A DNA stretch of 64,000 bases, taken from NCBI RefSeq assembly GCF_002368335.1, contig NZ_AP018288.1:4754498-4818497 (forward strand), given 5' to 3'. A program made the position numbers and the translations under genes. The stretch is from Nostoc sp. NIES-4103 (GTDB lineage Bacteria; Cyanobacteriota; Cyanobacteriia; Cyanobacteriales; Nostocaceae). A model generated the notes under the pieces. It saw nothing but the letters and a program-made list of their open reading frames with translations, was not told the origin of the DNA and searched no databases. Of this stretch, positions 25,462 to 33,908 are shown one piece after another (within the stretch, counting starts at the first letter, position 1; every line of letters starts with the position of its first letter).

Positions 25462-26856
25462 ATGGCACAATCTATTTCTTTCTCCTCCGCACCTGCTACA
25501 CCTTCCGTACCTTCAACAAGCAAAATAGCCGCTATTTTCCCCAACATTGGCACATTGACTTTGCTTTTACTAGCATTGCCAATTAATGCCAGCATCGTTT
25601 TGATCACGTTGTTGTTGCGTGCTATTTTGCGTCCTTTCCAACCTAGCGCCGTCAAAGCTGCAAATCCGAAAAACATCTTGATCAGTGGCGGTAAAATGAC
25701 CAAAGCTTTACAACTAGCCAGGTCATTCCACGCCGCTGGACATCGAGTTGTTTTGTTGGAAACTCATAAATACTGGTTAACAGGACATCAATATTCTCAG
25801 GCTGTAGATAAATTTTATACAGTTTCCGCTCCCCAGGAGAACCCAGAACGCTATACCCAGGCTTTAGTAGATATCATCAAACAAGAAAATATTGATGTCT
25901 ACATTCCTGTCACCAGTCCACTAGGAAGCTACTATGACTCCCTAGCAAAACCAGAGTTATCGCGTTATTGTGAAGTGTTTCACTTTGACGCAGATATTAC
26001 TCAGATGCTAGATGATAAATATGAGCTTGCCCAGACTGCGCGATCGCTTGGTTTATCAGTACCCAAATCTTTCAAAATCACCTCTGCTGAACAAGTCCTG
26101 AATTTCGACTTTTCTGGTGAGACTCGTAAATATATCCTCAAAAGCATACCTTACGACTCAGTGCGGCGTTTGGACTTAACCAAACTTCCCTGCGCTACAC
26201 CAGAAGAAACAGCAGCATTCGTCAGAAGTTTACCCATCAGTCCCGAAAAGCCGTGGATTATGCAAGAATTTATTCCTGGTAAGGAATTTTGCACCCATAG
26301 CACCGTCCGAAATGGTGAACTGAGACTACATTGTTGTTGTGAATCTTCAGCGTTTCAAGTCAACTATGAAAACGTTGAAAATCCTCAAATTCTGGAATGG
26401 GTAAAGCATTTTGTCAAGGAACTGAAACTCACAGGACAGATTTCCTTTGACTTTATCCAAGCTGAGGATGGTAAAGTTTATGCGATTGAGTGCAACCCCC
26501 GCACTCACTCAGCAATTACCACTTTCTACGACCATCCCAAGGTTGCAGAAGCTTACCTGAGTCAAGAAGCAACAACTGAAACCTTACAGCCACTACCCAC
26601 AAGCAAACCCACCTATTGGACTTACCATGAAGTCTGGCGTTTGACTGGTATCCGTTCCTTCAAGCAATTAAAAACATGGATAGTGAATATTTGGCGCGGG
26701 ACTGATGCGATTTACAAATTTGATGACCCGTTACCGTTTTTAATGGTGCATCACTGGCAAATTCCCTTGTTGTTGCTGAAGAATTTGCGCCAACTCAAAG
26801 GTTGGACGCGGATAGATTTTAATATCGGGAAGTTGGTGGAATTGGGAGGGGATTGA
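25462..26856 (+). CDS. mysC: ATP-grasp ligase making mycosporine-glycine
   Basis: Joins glycine to 4-deoxygadusol with ATP. 464 residues. A hydrophobic stretch at residues about 33-58 (LTLLLLALPINASIVLITLL) suggests membrane association. A Rossmann-like pre-ATP-grasp part (ILISGGKMTKALQLARSFHA) and the ATP-grasp domain follow, with KYILKSIPYDSVRR, WIMQEFIPGKEFCTHS and metal-binding VYAIECNPRTHSAIT. Located as usual after mysB. Downstream the operon is interrupted by a 100-bp gap holding a dispersed repeat before mysD. Confidence 0.94.
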   Translation: MAQSISFSSAPATPSVPSTSKIAAIFPNIGTLTLLLLALPINASIVLITLLLRAILRPFQPSAVKAANPKNILISGGKMTKALQLARSFHAAGHRVVLLETHKYWLTGHQYSQAVDKFYTVSAPQENPERYTQALVDIIKQENIDVYIPVTSPLGSYYDSLAKPELSRYCEVFHFDADITQMLDDKYELAQTARSLGLSVPKSFKITSAEQVLNFDFSGETRKYILKSIPYDSVRRLDLTKLPCATPEETAAFVRSLPISPEKPWIMQEFIPGKEFCTHSTVRNGELRLHCCCESSAFQVNYENVENPQILEWVKHFVKELKLTGQISFDFIQAEDGKVYAIECNPRTHSAITTFYDHPKVAEAYLSQEATTETLQPLPTSKPTYWTYHEVWRLTGIRSFKQLKTWIVNIWRGTDAIYKFDDPLPFLMVHHWQIPLLLLKNLRQLKGWTRIDFNIGKLVELGGD

Positions 26857-26869
26857 GGGTTTTTTCTCA

Positions 26870-26935
26870 CGCACCAGACGCAGAGGCGCAGAGAGGAAGT
26901 TTTTCTCTGTGTCTTTGTGCCTTTGTGGTTTATTT
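26870..26935. repeat. Dispersed hairpin repeat between mysC and mysD
   Basis: CAGACGCAGAGGCGCAGAG followed by an inverted relative CTCTGTGTCTTTGTGCCTTTG. The same repeat family appears in several other intergenic gaps of the window. As RNA it forms a stem that could lower read-through or stabilise the mysABC transcript. Confidence 0.65.
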
Positions 26936-26956
26936 ATATCTTTAGGTAGATGCATT

Positions 26957-28000
26957 ATGTCAGTTCTTCGTATTCTTCATTTAGTTGGGTCAGCAGACAA
27001 TGAATTTTATTGTAATTTGTCACGTCTTTATGCTGAAGGCTGTCTAACAGCAACGGCTGATCCATCGCGGTATGATTTTCAGATTGCATATATCACTCCT
27101 GACCGCCAGTGGCGATTTCCTCGTTCCCTGAGTCGAGAAGATATTGCTGTCAGTGAACCGATTTCTTTGTCTGAAGCCATAGAGTTGATCACAAAGCAAA
27201 ACATTGACCTGGTGTTACCACAAATGTTTTGTATTCCTGGAATGACTCAGTACCGCGCTTTATTTGACCTACTCCAGATTCCTTACGTAGGCAATACTGC
27301 GGATCTCATGGCAATAGCGGCGCACAAAGCCAGAACCAAAGCAATTGTCGAAGCAGCAGGGGTGAAAGTGCCTCGTGGAGAGGTGCTTCGTAAAGGAGAC
27401 GTTCCGACAGTTACACCTCCAGCAATCATCAAACCTGTTAGTTCTGACAACTCTCTAGGAGTATCCTTAGTCAAAGAGGCTTCTGAGTATGACGCAGCTT
27501 TGAAGCAAGCATTTGAATATGCAGATGAGGTAATCGTAGAAACATTCATCGAAGCCGGTCGTGAAGTCAGATGCGGTATCATTGTCCAAGATGGGGAACT
27601 AGTGAGTTTACCCCTTGAAGAGTATCTGCTAGACCCCCAAGAGAAACCCATCCGCATCCATGCTGATAAACTCCTACAATCAGATGATGGTGAATTGCGT
27701 TACGCTGCTAAAGATAATATCAAATCTTGGATTGTAGACCCAAAAGACCCGATTACCCAAAAAGTTCAGGAAGTAGCTAAGAAGTGTCATCAGGCTTTAG
27801 GTTGTCGCCACTACAGTTTATTTGACTTCCGCATCGACCCAAACGGTCAACCTTGGTTTTTAGAAGCTGGGTTGTATTGTTCTTTTGCTCCCAAAAGTGT
27901 GATTTCCTCTATGGCGAAAGCAGCAGGAATTCCTGTAACTGAGTTATTAAGAACGGCTATCAATGAAACGTTAGGCAGCAGGCAAAAGGCGATCGCTTAA
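26957..28000 (+). CDS. mysD: D-Ala-D-Ala ligase homologue forming disubstituted MAAs
   Basis: Non-NRPS last step of the pathway: condenses serine, threonine or another amino acid with mycosporine-glycine to give shinorine, porphyra-334 or similar imino-MAAs. 347 residues from the ATG at 26957; a longer frame starting at 26909 would translate the repeat and is rejected. ATP-grasp motifs: AAHKARTKAIVEAAGVKVPR, AIIKPVSSDNSLGVSLV, VIVETFIEAGREVRCGI, and LFDFRIDPNGQPWFLEAG with the metal ligands. Presence of mysD and absence of an NRPS place this with the Nostoc punctiforme-type clusters rather than the Anabaena variabilis type. Confidence 0.93.
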   Translation: MSVLRILHLVGSADNEFYCNLSRLYAEGCLTATADPSRYDFQIAYITPDRQWRFPRSLSREDIAVSEPISLSEAIELITKQNIDLVLPQMFCIPGMTQYRALFDLLQIPYVGNTADLMAIAAHKARTKAIVEAAGVKVPRGEVLRKGDVPTVTPPAIIKPVSSDNSLGVSLVKEASEYDAALKQAFEYADEVIVETFIEAGREVRCGIIVQDGELVSLPLEEYLLDPQEKPIRIHADKLLQSDDGELRYAAKDNIKSWIVDPKDPITQKVQEVAKKCHQALGCRHYSLFDFRIDPNGQPWFLEAGLYCSFAPKSVISSMAKAAGIPVTELLRTAINETLGSRQKAIA

Positions 28001-28083
28001 AGCTTTGCAACTATACCATTTGCGATCGCGCTTTTAAGGCGCATCGCTTGCATTACTGTATCGAATTATAATTTATACCATCT

Positions 28084-28142
28084 TTTAATTACGAATTACG
28101 AATTACGAATTACGAATTACGAATTACGAATTACGAATTAGT
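28084..28142. repeat. ATTACGA heptamer STRR array
   Basis: About eight ATTACGA units between the convergent mysD and the second tspO gene. It is the complement of the TAATTCG arrays at 4095 and 20275. Confidence 0.9.
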
Positions 28143-28143
28143 A

Positions 28144-28617
28144 TTAAGCATCTTGAGGATTTAGACGAGTCATTTCCCAAGTTGTGTAAGTGCCTATGGG
28201 ACTCCACAGTAAATAAGGAACTAGTAAAAGTGCTGCCCAACCGGAAATAGTCAAAACTATAAGTATCAAAAAAGCACCTATAATGAAACCTGCACCACCG
28301 ATAATTGTGCCTGCTTTCAAGCTGCGAAGCCTGAACATTACAGGTGTGTAGGCAATAATCACAATTTCTAAAAGCAGGTATAAACCCATTAATAACCACG
28401 TTGTAGTGGTTCCTGGATTTTTTTCCCAGACAATATAAGCTGACCAAGCACCACAAATAAATATTACAGTCCAGATCAATGGAATGGCTGCTTCAAAAGT
28501 TAGCCAATTTGGTCTTTGTAGACGTTTGAACCACTTGCGATCGCTCGGCGTAATCAAGTTAGCTCCCAAAGCAACTATAAAAGCTACACCTCCAATCACC
28601 ATCCAAGATTTAATCAT
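28144..28617 (-). CDS. TspO/MBR family membrane protein (second paralogue)
   Basis: 157 residues, same length as the copy at 21480-21953 and alignable without gaps. TspO signatures: LQRPNWLTFEAAIPLIWTV, CGAWSAYIVWEKNPG, LLLVPYLLWSPIGTYT. Here WSAY and ISGW restore tryptophans where the first copy has Ala and Leu, so ligand binding may differ. It encodes a five-helix tetrapyrrole-binding stress protein by family. Convergent with mysD and separated from it by a heptamer array. Confidence 0.88.
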   Translation of the reverse strand: MIKSWMVIGGVAFIVALGANLITPSDRKWFKRLQRPNWLTFEAAIPLIWTVIFICGAWSAYIVWEKNPGTTTTWLLMGLYLLLEIVIIAYTPVMFRLRSLKAGTIIGGAGFIIGAFLILIVLTISGWAALLLVPYLLWSPIGTYTTWEMTRLNPQDA

Positions 28618-29020
28618 ATACTTTATCCTTTGCGTAGACTTGTAGAGGCTTGTCGTTACACATCGCTGCTTTTCGTTTAAATATCACTCTTGATAGTGCG
28701 ATTTTGTCAATTTAATTGCTAATTACTCATCACCCCTGAGTTTGATCAATTAATATCATTTGGCAGGATTTTAAAAATCGGTAGAGAAAAGAAAGTTAGG
28801 AGTTAGGAGTTAGAAGTTAGGAGTTAGGAGTTATTGATCCTTCATATTTTCATCTCCCCCATCTCCCCTGCTCCCCTGCTCCCCCGCTCCCCCGCTCCCC
28901 TGCGCTAAATATTCCCCAAGATTGCAAGGTGATTCTGTCTAGAGATGGGCGTATGGATTTAACTGTTGCAATATGCTTAAAAACTGGGGCGTATTGTGAT
29001 TAGCTAGGGTAGAAGTTAAT
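28618..29020. repeat. Intergenic region with two STRR classes
   Basis: GTTAGGA heptamers at about 28796-28833 and CTCCCC(T/C)G-type units at about 28855-28905, then a probable promoter for the 29021 gene (TTGCAATATGC... region). No gene is seen. Confidence 0.65.
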
Positions 29021-29590
29021 ATGCAAAGTGAATCAGAAGTGCGATCGCACTTACCAGCAACTCAAGGAATTGGTAAGACTATTCGCTTCACAGGCTGGAT
29101 TGCTTTCTGGCTACAATTGGGACTTGCAGTAGTTTCTGGCATAGCTTTATTGTTCGCTGCTACTGGTCGTGGTTTTACCGATCAACCAAATGCTGGTCTT
29201 GGCGTAGGCATATTTTGGGCTGTATGCGGAGTTTTATTGCTGTTGTTCAATGTCTATTGGGATTTTCGCTACACTCGCATCGGCAAAAGATTAGCAAATC
29301 CAAATGCAGCTTTACATCCTAGTAAGGCGGATACAACTCAAGCCATCCGATTGGGAATAATTATAAGTTTAGTCGGGATGTTATTAACGCTCTTAGGTGC
29401 TGGAGCAACCCTAGCTGTACTAGTAGCAAAATCTATATCCCAACCTCCCGGAGTAGCAATCACTGATCCATACAACATTATTCGAGCGCTTGATGTGTTT
29501 GTAATGCTGGGTAATGTTAATGCTATTGCTGCTCATTTTGTGGGTACTGTCGCTTCACTGTGGTTGCTAGAGCAAGTGCATAAACACTAG
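29021..29590 (+). CDS. DUF3611 family membrane protein
   Basis: 189 residues with four hydrophobic segments (about 28-48, 61-81, 109-133, 153-180). The openings TIRFTGWIAFWLQLGLAVVSG and DFRYTRIGKRLANPN match DUF3611, a membrane family of cyanobacteria and plastids of unknown function. It stands alone, with a GGTGC...GCACC hairpin repeat about 80 bp downstream (29667-29694). Confidence 0.82.
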   Translation: MQSESEVRSHLPATQGIGKTIRFTGWIAFWLQLGLAVVSGIALLFAATGRGFTDQPNAGLGVGIFWAVCGVLLLLFNVYWDFRYTRIGKRLANPNAALHPSKADTTQAIRLGIIISLVGMLLTLLGAGATLAVLVAKSISQPPGVAITDPYNIIRALDVFVMLGNVNAIAAHFVGTVASLWLLEQVHKH

Positions 29591-29766
29591 CTTGAATTTA
29601 GAATTAAAGAGAAAATTTACAGTTCAAGTTGATGACTGATAACTGTGAACAGTTAAGGAATTTCAATGTAGGGTGCGTTGTCGCCCAGTGCAATGCACCG
29701 CCAGCAATTAATTAGCGGCGTTGTAATCTATAAAAAAGGGGTAAATGCTAACAAAGGGTTTTTATT

Positions 29767-30150
29767 ATGTCGCCTGAAATTACCACAGCAGCAACCAACC
29801 TTACACAAGGAATAGTGGACTGGGTAGATCCGCCCATGCCACCTACAGATTTGGTTTTTGACGACGGAGTACCTTTGGAAAGCAACCGCCACCGCATTGG
29901 TATGAATGCCCTGATACGGTCACTACAATATGCTTGGGCTGACCGTAATGATTACTTTACTGGCGGTAATATGTTCATATATTACAGTAGCGCCCAAGTC
30001 AAAAACCGCGATTTTAGAGGGCCTGATTTTTTTGTTGTATTAGATATTGATGGTAGTTATCCTCGTCAAGGTTGGGTGGTGTGGGATGAAAATGGACGTT
30101 ATCCAGATGTAAATGAAAGTTCCAGTTGTTTCAATTCGGGACGAAAATGA
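29767..30150 (+). pseudogene. Truncated Uma2-family (DUF820) nuclease-like gene
   Basis: 127 codons. The N-terminal half of a Uma2 restriction-endonuclease-fold protein is clear (MNALIRSLQYAWADRNDYF, GPDFFVVLDIDG, VVWDENGRYPDV). The reading frame then leaves the family consensus (expected IVELLS-type continuation) and stops after a foreign tail NESSSCFNSGRK. About half of the usual 230-250 residues is missing, including the second catalytic part. The break is 13 bp from the end of the convergent gene, so a deletion joined them. An intact Uma2 gene lies at 46724-47371. Confidence 0.75.
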
Positions 30151-30162
30151 CGGCTGGGCATT

Positions 30163-31656
30163 TTATTGTTTGGATTCCTCTAGAAGTTGAAAACAAACCT
30201 CAAAACCACATTGTATGTTAGATGATTTAGCAACTACTTTGACAAGAACAGGGTTTCTATCTTTTGGTTCACCATCTTTAAACTCAAGTGGCTTCCCTGA
30301 TGTTACTTCAGCAGGTATATTAACCTTTGGAAGAGATTCTAAAACAGATTCTCGATTTACTGTTTTAGATTTGTCTTCAGCTTCGTTTATTGCTGCGAGA
30401 AATGCTTGAGTTGCATCATAACTGGCCGCTGTGCGCCAATTAATTTGACCTCTCCAAATTTTTTTGGCTTCTTCTGCATAAGAGCCAGTACTGTTTTGAT
30501 CCGTTGTTGGAGTAGGAAACCACGGCACAACTAAGATTAAATCTTCAATCTTTTTGTTACCGTGCAATAGAGTGTTCCCTTCATACAGCGACTCTCCCCC
30601 AAATAATTTAATATTACGTTTATTTATTTTTAAATCACTGATTAAACGAATCGCTCGATTATTTGTTCCTTGTTCACCCCCACTGGAGAAAAAGATAGCA
30701 GCTTTAGCTTCATTAGGCACATCTTGTGATACATTAGCTTCGTTAAAGTTAGCAGGTTTGATATCATTTTCTTTAAGCACATTATTTTTACCGAAAGAAT
30801 TGACAAACTCTTGTTTTAAATTTATACTATATTGACTTCCTCCGTCATAATAAATAACGACCTTACTCAATTCTTTTTGATTTTTGATATATTCTGCTAA
30901 CTTCACACCTAACTTGTTATTAGAAGAAGTAACCCTAAAAAATACTTTATTATTTTCGTCTTGCTTTAATTCTATACTAGTGCTTGTTGGGGTAATCATT
31001 GCTAGACCAGCCTTTGCATACACATCTAAAGCTGCCTTACTAGCATCGCTAGAATGATGTCCAATAACCCCCACAACATTTTTCCATTCCTTGCTTGTGG
31101 TAAGATGACAGGCAACATTCTTTGCAGATTTTTCATTATTATCGTCATCAACAACTAAAATTTTCAAAAATTTGGCTCGTTCTGGTGAAGTTTTAGTTGG
31201 ATCAGTATTAGTTTGATTAAATTTTCTTTGTGCGTCTGCAACTCCAGCTAGTATTGCCCCTGCTGCTTCTGGTCGCTCTTTTGCAGGTACAACGACAGCA
31301 AGTAAATATGAGTTATTTTCCTTGACTTCCTTGTTATTTTGATAAATTTTTTCTTCTCGGCTTTGAGACTTTTCGTTAGCTGGAATAAGATACTGATTCT
31401 CTGTGTTGCCTATGTTGAATTTAGCTTCGGATTCGGATATAGATGCGGAAGAACAAACCGAATCAAGTGAAGATGAAGTTTGATCTGGAAACAAAGCTAC
31501 TGCGATTGATAAACCTACGAAAAAAACAAATAGTGTAATGAAGAGTCTTTTATTGCTAGGAGTACCTATATAGTTACTTACCACATTTGTAAGTACGGCT
31601 AGCACAGTGGGAATGAGTATTCCTGCAACTATTTTTAAAATCATTTCTAAAGTCAT
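30163..31656 (-). CDS. Membrane-tethered branched-chain amino acid receptor-like protein
   Basis: 497 residues. Two N-terminal membrane segments (about 5-27 and 37-56) in place of a cleavable signal peptide, a charged linker, and from about residue 115 a type I periplasmic-binding (LivJ-like, Peripla_BP_6) fold: VVPAKERPEAAGAILAGVA, GVIGHHSSDASKAALDVYA, PTSTSIELK, FFRVTSSNNKLGVKLAEYI, KVVIYYDGGSQYS, WRTAASYDATQAFLAAI. No ABC transporter genes are adjacent. It may be a sensor or receptor rather than a transporter component. Cyanobacteria use similar modules in signalling proteins. Ligand unknown. Confidence 0.8.
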   Translation of the reverse strand: MTLEMILKIVAGILIPTVLAVLTNVVSNYIGTPSNKRLFITLFVFFVGLSIAVALFPDQTSSSLDSVCSSASISESEAKFNIGNTENQYLIPANEKSQSREEKIYQNNKEVKENNSYLLAVVVPAKERPEAAGAILAGVADAQRKFNQTNTDPTKTSPERAKFLKILVVDDDNNEKSAKNVACHLTTSKEWKNVVGVIGHHSSDASKAALDVYAKAGLAMITPTSTSIELKQDENNKVFFRVTSSNNKLGVKLAEYIKNQKELSKVVIYYDGGSQYSINLKQEFVNSFGKNNVLKENDIKPANFNEANVSQDVPNEAKAAIFFSSGGEQGTNNRAIRLISDLKINKRNIKLFGGESLYEGNTLLHGNKKIEDLILVVPWFPTPTTDQNSTGSYAEEAKKIWRGQINWRTAASYDATQAFLAAINEAEDKSKTVNRESVLESLPKVNIPAEVTSGKPLEFKDGEPKDRNPVLVKVVAKSSNIQCGFEVCFQLLEESKQ

Positions 31657-31967
31657 TTCTGTGGCAATACTTCAATAGTTTGTATTTATTTTGGAATGAC
31701 TAACACATATAGGTTTCATTGGATTTTTACCTATATAGATGAATCTAAGCGGAATTTTCACTAGTTATTAAAGAGAAAATTTTTGCATATGAATTTTTAG
31801 TAAGTAAAACTGAATCAGGTTTGTAGACGTTGGTTATCGTAATAAAGAGAATTTTTCTATATATCATCTATATCCAGGCATTATACTGGATTTTTCGTAT
31901 ATATACTTAGTGTAGGGCGAATATTTGGAACGATCGCCCCCAAACACAGCTTCTCAAACAGTAGTAA
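31657..31967. other. AT-rich intergenic region, nothing recognised
   Basis: 311 bp between the receptor-like gene start and the response regulator stop. AT-rich with several TATATA stretches; presumably the receptor gene's promoter. No repeat or RNA gene was noticed. Confidence 0.4.
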
Positions 31968-32636
31968 TTACACCAATCCTGAACGCAAGGCGACGACAGC
32001 TGCTTGTACGCGATCGTCAACTGCTAGTTTGTTCATGATTCCCCGGACGTGGGTTTTAACTGTATTGGGGCTGAGGTAAAGTTTTTCAGCTATTTCTGGG
32101 TTGCTTAACCCATCTACCATTAGTTTTAAGACTTCTAACTCGCGCCCAGATAGGTTGGCGGTGTTGCTGGTGGGCGAGGGCGGTTTAAGATTGTCAATTA
32201 CTTGTCTGGCAATTTGGGGATCGAGGTAGGCTGCACCATCAACTGCGGCAGCGATCGCACTCAACAGTCGCTCTACACTCGCACCTTTGATACAATAGGC
32301 ATCGGCACCGCTAGACAATGCCGCAATAATTTCTGTCTCTGTTTTGTGGGATGTCAACATCACCACATGAGTTTCTGGTAATGCTGCCTTAATTTGCTTT
32401 GTGGCTGCAATACCATCTAGTCTTGGTAAGCCAATATCCATGACTACCAAATCAGGTTTTAATTTCAGCGCTGCTTGCACCCCTAAATAGCCATCTTCCG
32501 CTTGTCCCACAATTTGCAACTGGGGATGAGCCATTAATGACTGTTCTAATCCCAGTTGCATCATGGGATCATCTTCAACTATTAAGACACGCAATTGAGG
32601 AACATTGGTAGGTAAATTGAAGTGATGGCTGGACAT
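31968..32636 (-). CDS. NarL/FixJ-family response regulator
   Basis: 222 residues. REC domain with acidic pocket VEDDP, phosphoacceptor Asp in LVVMDIGLPRLDG, switch Thr/Ser in VVMLTSH and the conserved Lys in YCIKGAS. A LuxR-type HTH follows (SGRELEVLKLMVDGLSNPEI, LYLSPNTVKTHVRGIMNKL). It should bind DNA as a phosphorylated dimer. No histidine kinase gene is adjacent, so the partner is unknown. ATG at 32634-32636, just downstream of an STRR array in its own 5' region. Confidence 0.92.
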   Translation of the reverse strand: MSSHHFNLPTNVPQLRVLIVEDDPMMQLGLEQSLMAHPQLQIVGQAEDGYLGVQAALKLKPDLVVMDIGLPRLDGIAATKQIKAALPETHVVMLTSHKTETEIIAALSSGADAYCIKGASVERLLSAIAAAVDGAAYLDPQIARQVIDNLKPPSPTSNTANLSGRELEVLKLMVDGLSNPEIAEKLYLSPNTVKTHVRGIMNKLAVDDRVQAAVVALRSGLV

Positions 32637-32640
32637 TGTA

Positions 32641-32765
32641 TCTGTCAGTTGTCAGTTGTCAGTTGTCAGTTGTCAGTTGTCATTTGTCAGTTGTCATTTG
32701 TCAGTTGTTGGTTGTTACCACTAACTAATGACTAATGACTAATGACTAATGACCAATGACTAACT
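32641..32765. repeat. TGTCAGT and TAATGAC heptamer arrays
   Basis: About nine TGTCAGT-like units at 32644-32708, then about six TAATGAC-like units at 32722-32762, filling nearly the whole gap between era and the response regulator. The promoter of the regulator would have to lie within repeats or within era. Confidence 0.88.
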
Positions 32766-32768
32766 TTT

Positions 32769-33737
32769 TTATTCTTCCACGCGATAGCCCAACTCGGCCA
32801 AGCTGACGCGAGAGTGACGCCATTTTGGTTGCACTTTCACGAATAGTTCTAGGTAGACTTTGCCAGATATTAACTTTTGAATCTGTTCGCGGGCTGCACT
32901 ACCAACTGCTTTGAGCATTGAGCCACCTTTGCCAATCAGAATCCCTTTTTGAGAATCACGTTCTACATGTATGGTGGCGAGTACACGGGTAATGGTTGGT
33001 GTTTCTTCTACTTGATCAATGGCGATCGCTACTGAATGGGGTACTTCTTCCCGTGTCAACAGCAAAATTTGTTCACGAATCAACTCACCCATGATAAAGC
33101 GTTCGGGTTGGTCTGTCACCAAGTCCGGGGGATAGTATAATGGCCCGGTTTCTAAATGCTCGACTAATATCTGTTGAAGTTCGGGTAATCCTGCACCAGT
33201 CTTGGCAGAAAATTTCACTATTGGCCATTCATGAGATTGAGCCAACTGTTCGTAACTCTCATCAATTACTTTGGAATCTGCGGCTTGTTGGTCAATTTTA
33301 TTTACACCTAAAATTACCGATGTTTGACTGCGAATCAGTAAATCGGCAATAAAGCGATCGCCTGCACCACAAACTGCTGATCCATCTACTACAAATAGCA
33401 CTACATCTACTGATTCTATAGCTATTTTGGCATTTTGTACCAGCACTTCTCCCAATTGATGATGAGGTTTATGAATGCCTGGTGTGTCTACAAAAATTAA
33501 TTGTGCTTCTGGTGTAGTTAAAATGCCTCGTAAACGATTACGTGTTGTTTGTGCTACTGGTGATGTAATCGCTATTTTTTGTCCTATTAATTGATTCATT
33601 AAAGTAGATTTACCGACATTTGGACGACCGATAATGCCGATAAAACCTGACTTGAATTCAGGAGGAGCCTGGGGAATTGTGACTTCTCCTGAATAAGAGA
33701 AGGTGTAATTATCAATACTAGTCAACTTTGGCTCCAT
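32769..33737 (-). CDS. era: GTPase Era
   Basis: Essential GTPase that binds 16S rRNA and helps mature the 30S subunit. 322 residues: G1 GRPNVGKSTLMNQLIGQKIA, G2 TTRNRLRGI, G3 DTPGIHKPHH, G4 NKID, and a C-terminal KH RNA-binding domain with GKGGSMLKAVGSAAREQIQ. The N-terminal extension of about 30 residues before the G domain is longer than in E. coli, as is common in cyanobacteria. Divergent from pfkA. Confidence 0.96.
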   Translation of the reverse strand: MEPKLTSIDNYTFSYSGEVTIPQAPPEFKSGFIGIIGRPNVGKSTLMNQLIGQKIAITSPVAQTTRNRLRGILTTPEAQLIFVDTPGIHKPHHQLGEVLVQNAKIAIESVDVVLFVVDGSAVCGAGDRFIADLLIRSQTSVILGVNKIDQQAADSKVIDESYEQLAQSHEWPIVKFSAKTGAGLPELQQILVEHLETGPLYYPPDLVTDQPERFIMGELIREQILLLTREEVPHSVAIAIDQVEETPTITRVLATIHVERDSQKGILIGKGGSMLKAVGSAAREQIQKLISGKVYLELFVKVQPKWRHSRVSLAELGYRVEE

Positions 33738-33824
33738 CCTCGTAATTTATAGATGAGGTAAATGGGTTTTTTCCCAAAACATCAACAATCATAAAATCAC
33801 CCTAACATTTTTGGGGATTGCTTC

Positions 33825-33880
33825 TGCTTAGGCTTAATGTACTACTAACCTTTGCTTAGGTTTAATCTACTACTAATCAT
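33825..33880. repeat. 28-bp direct repeat upstream of pfkA
   Basis: Two units of 28 bp: TGCTTAGGCTTAATGTACTA... at 33825-33852 and TGCTTAGGTTTAATCTACTA... at 33853-33880, differing at only a few positions. They end 28 bp before the pfkA start, where binding sites for a regulator could lie. Confidence 0.75.
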
Positions 33881-33908
33881 ACTTGGATCATAACGTCAAA
33901 AGAAAGAT

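Noticed and set aside
26909..26956. Extended start for mysD
   Set aside because: The extra 16 residues are translated from a dispersed repeat, and the ATG at 26957 fits the family start.
28001..28143. A fifth mys gene (NRPS or mysE/H) after mysD
   Set aside because: Only repeats and the convergent tspO gene follow, so the operon ends with mysD in this window.
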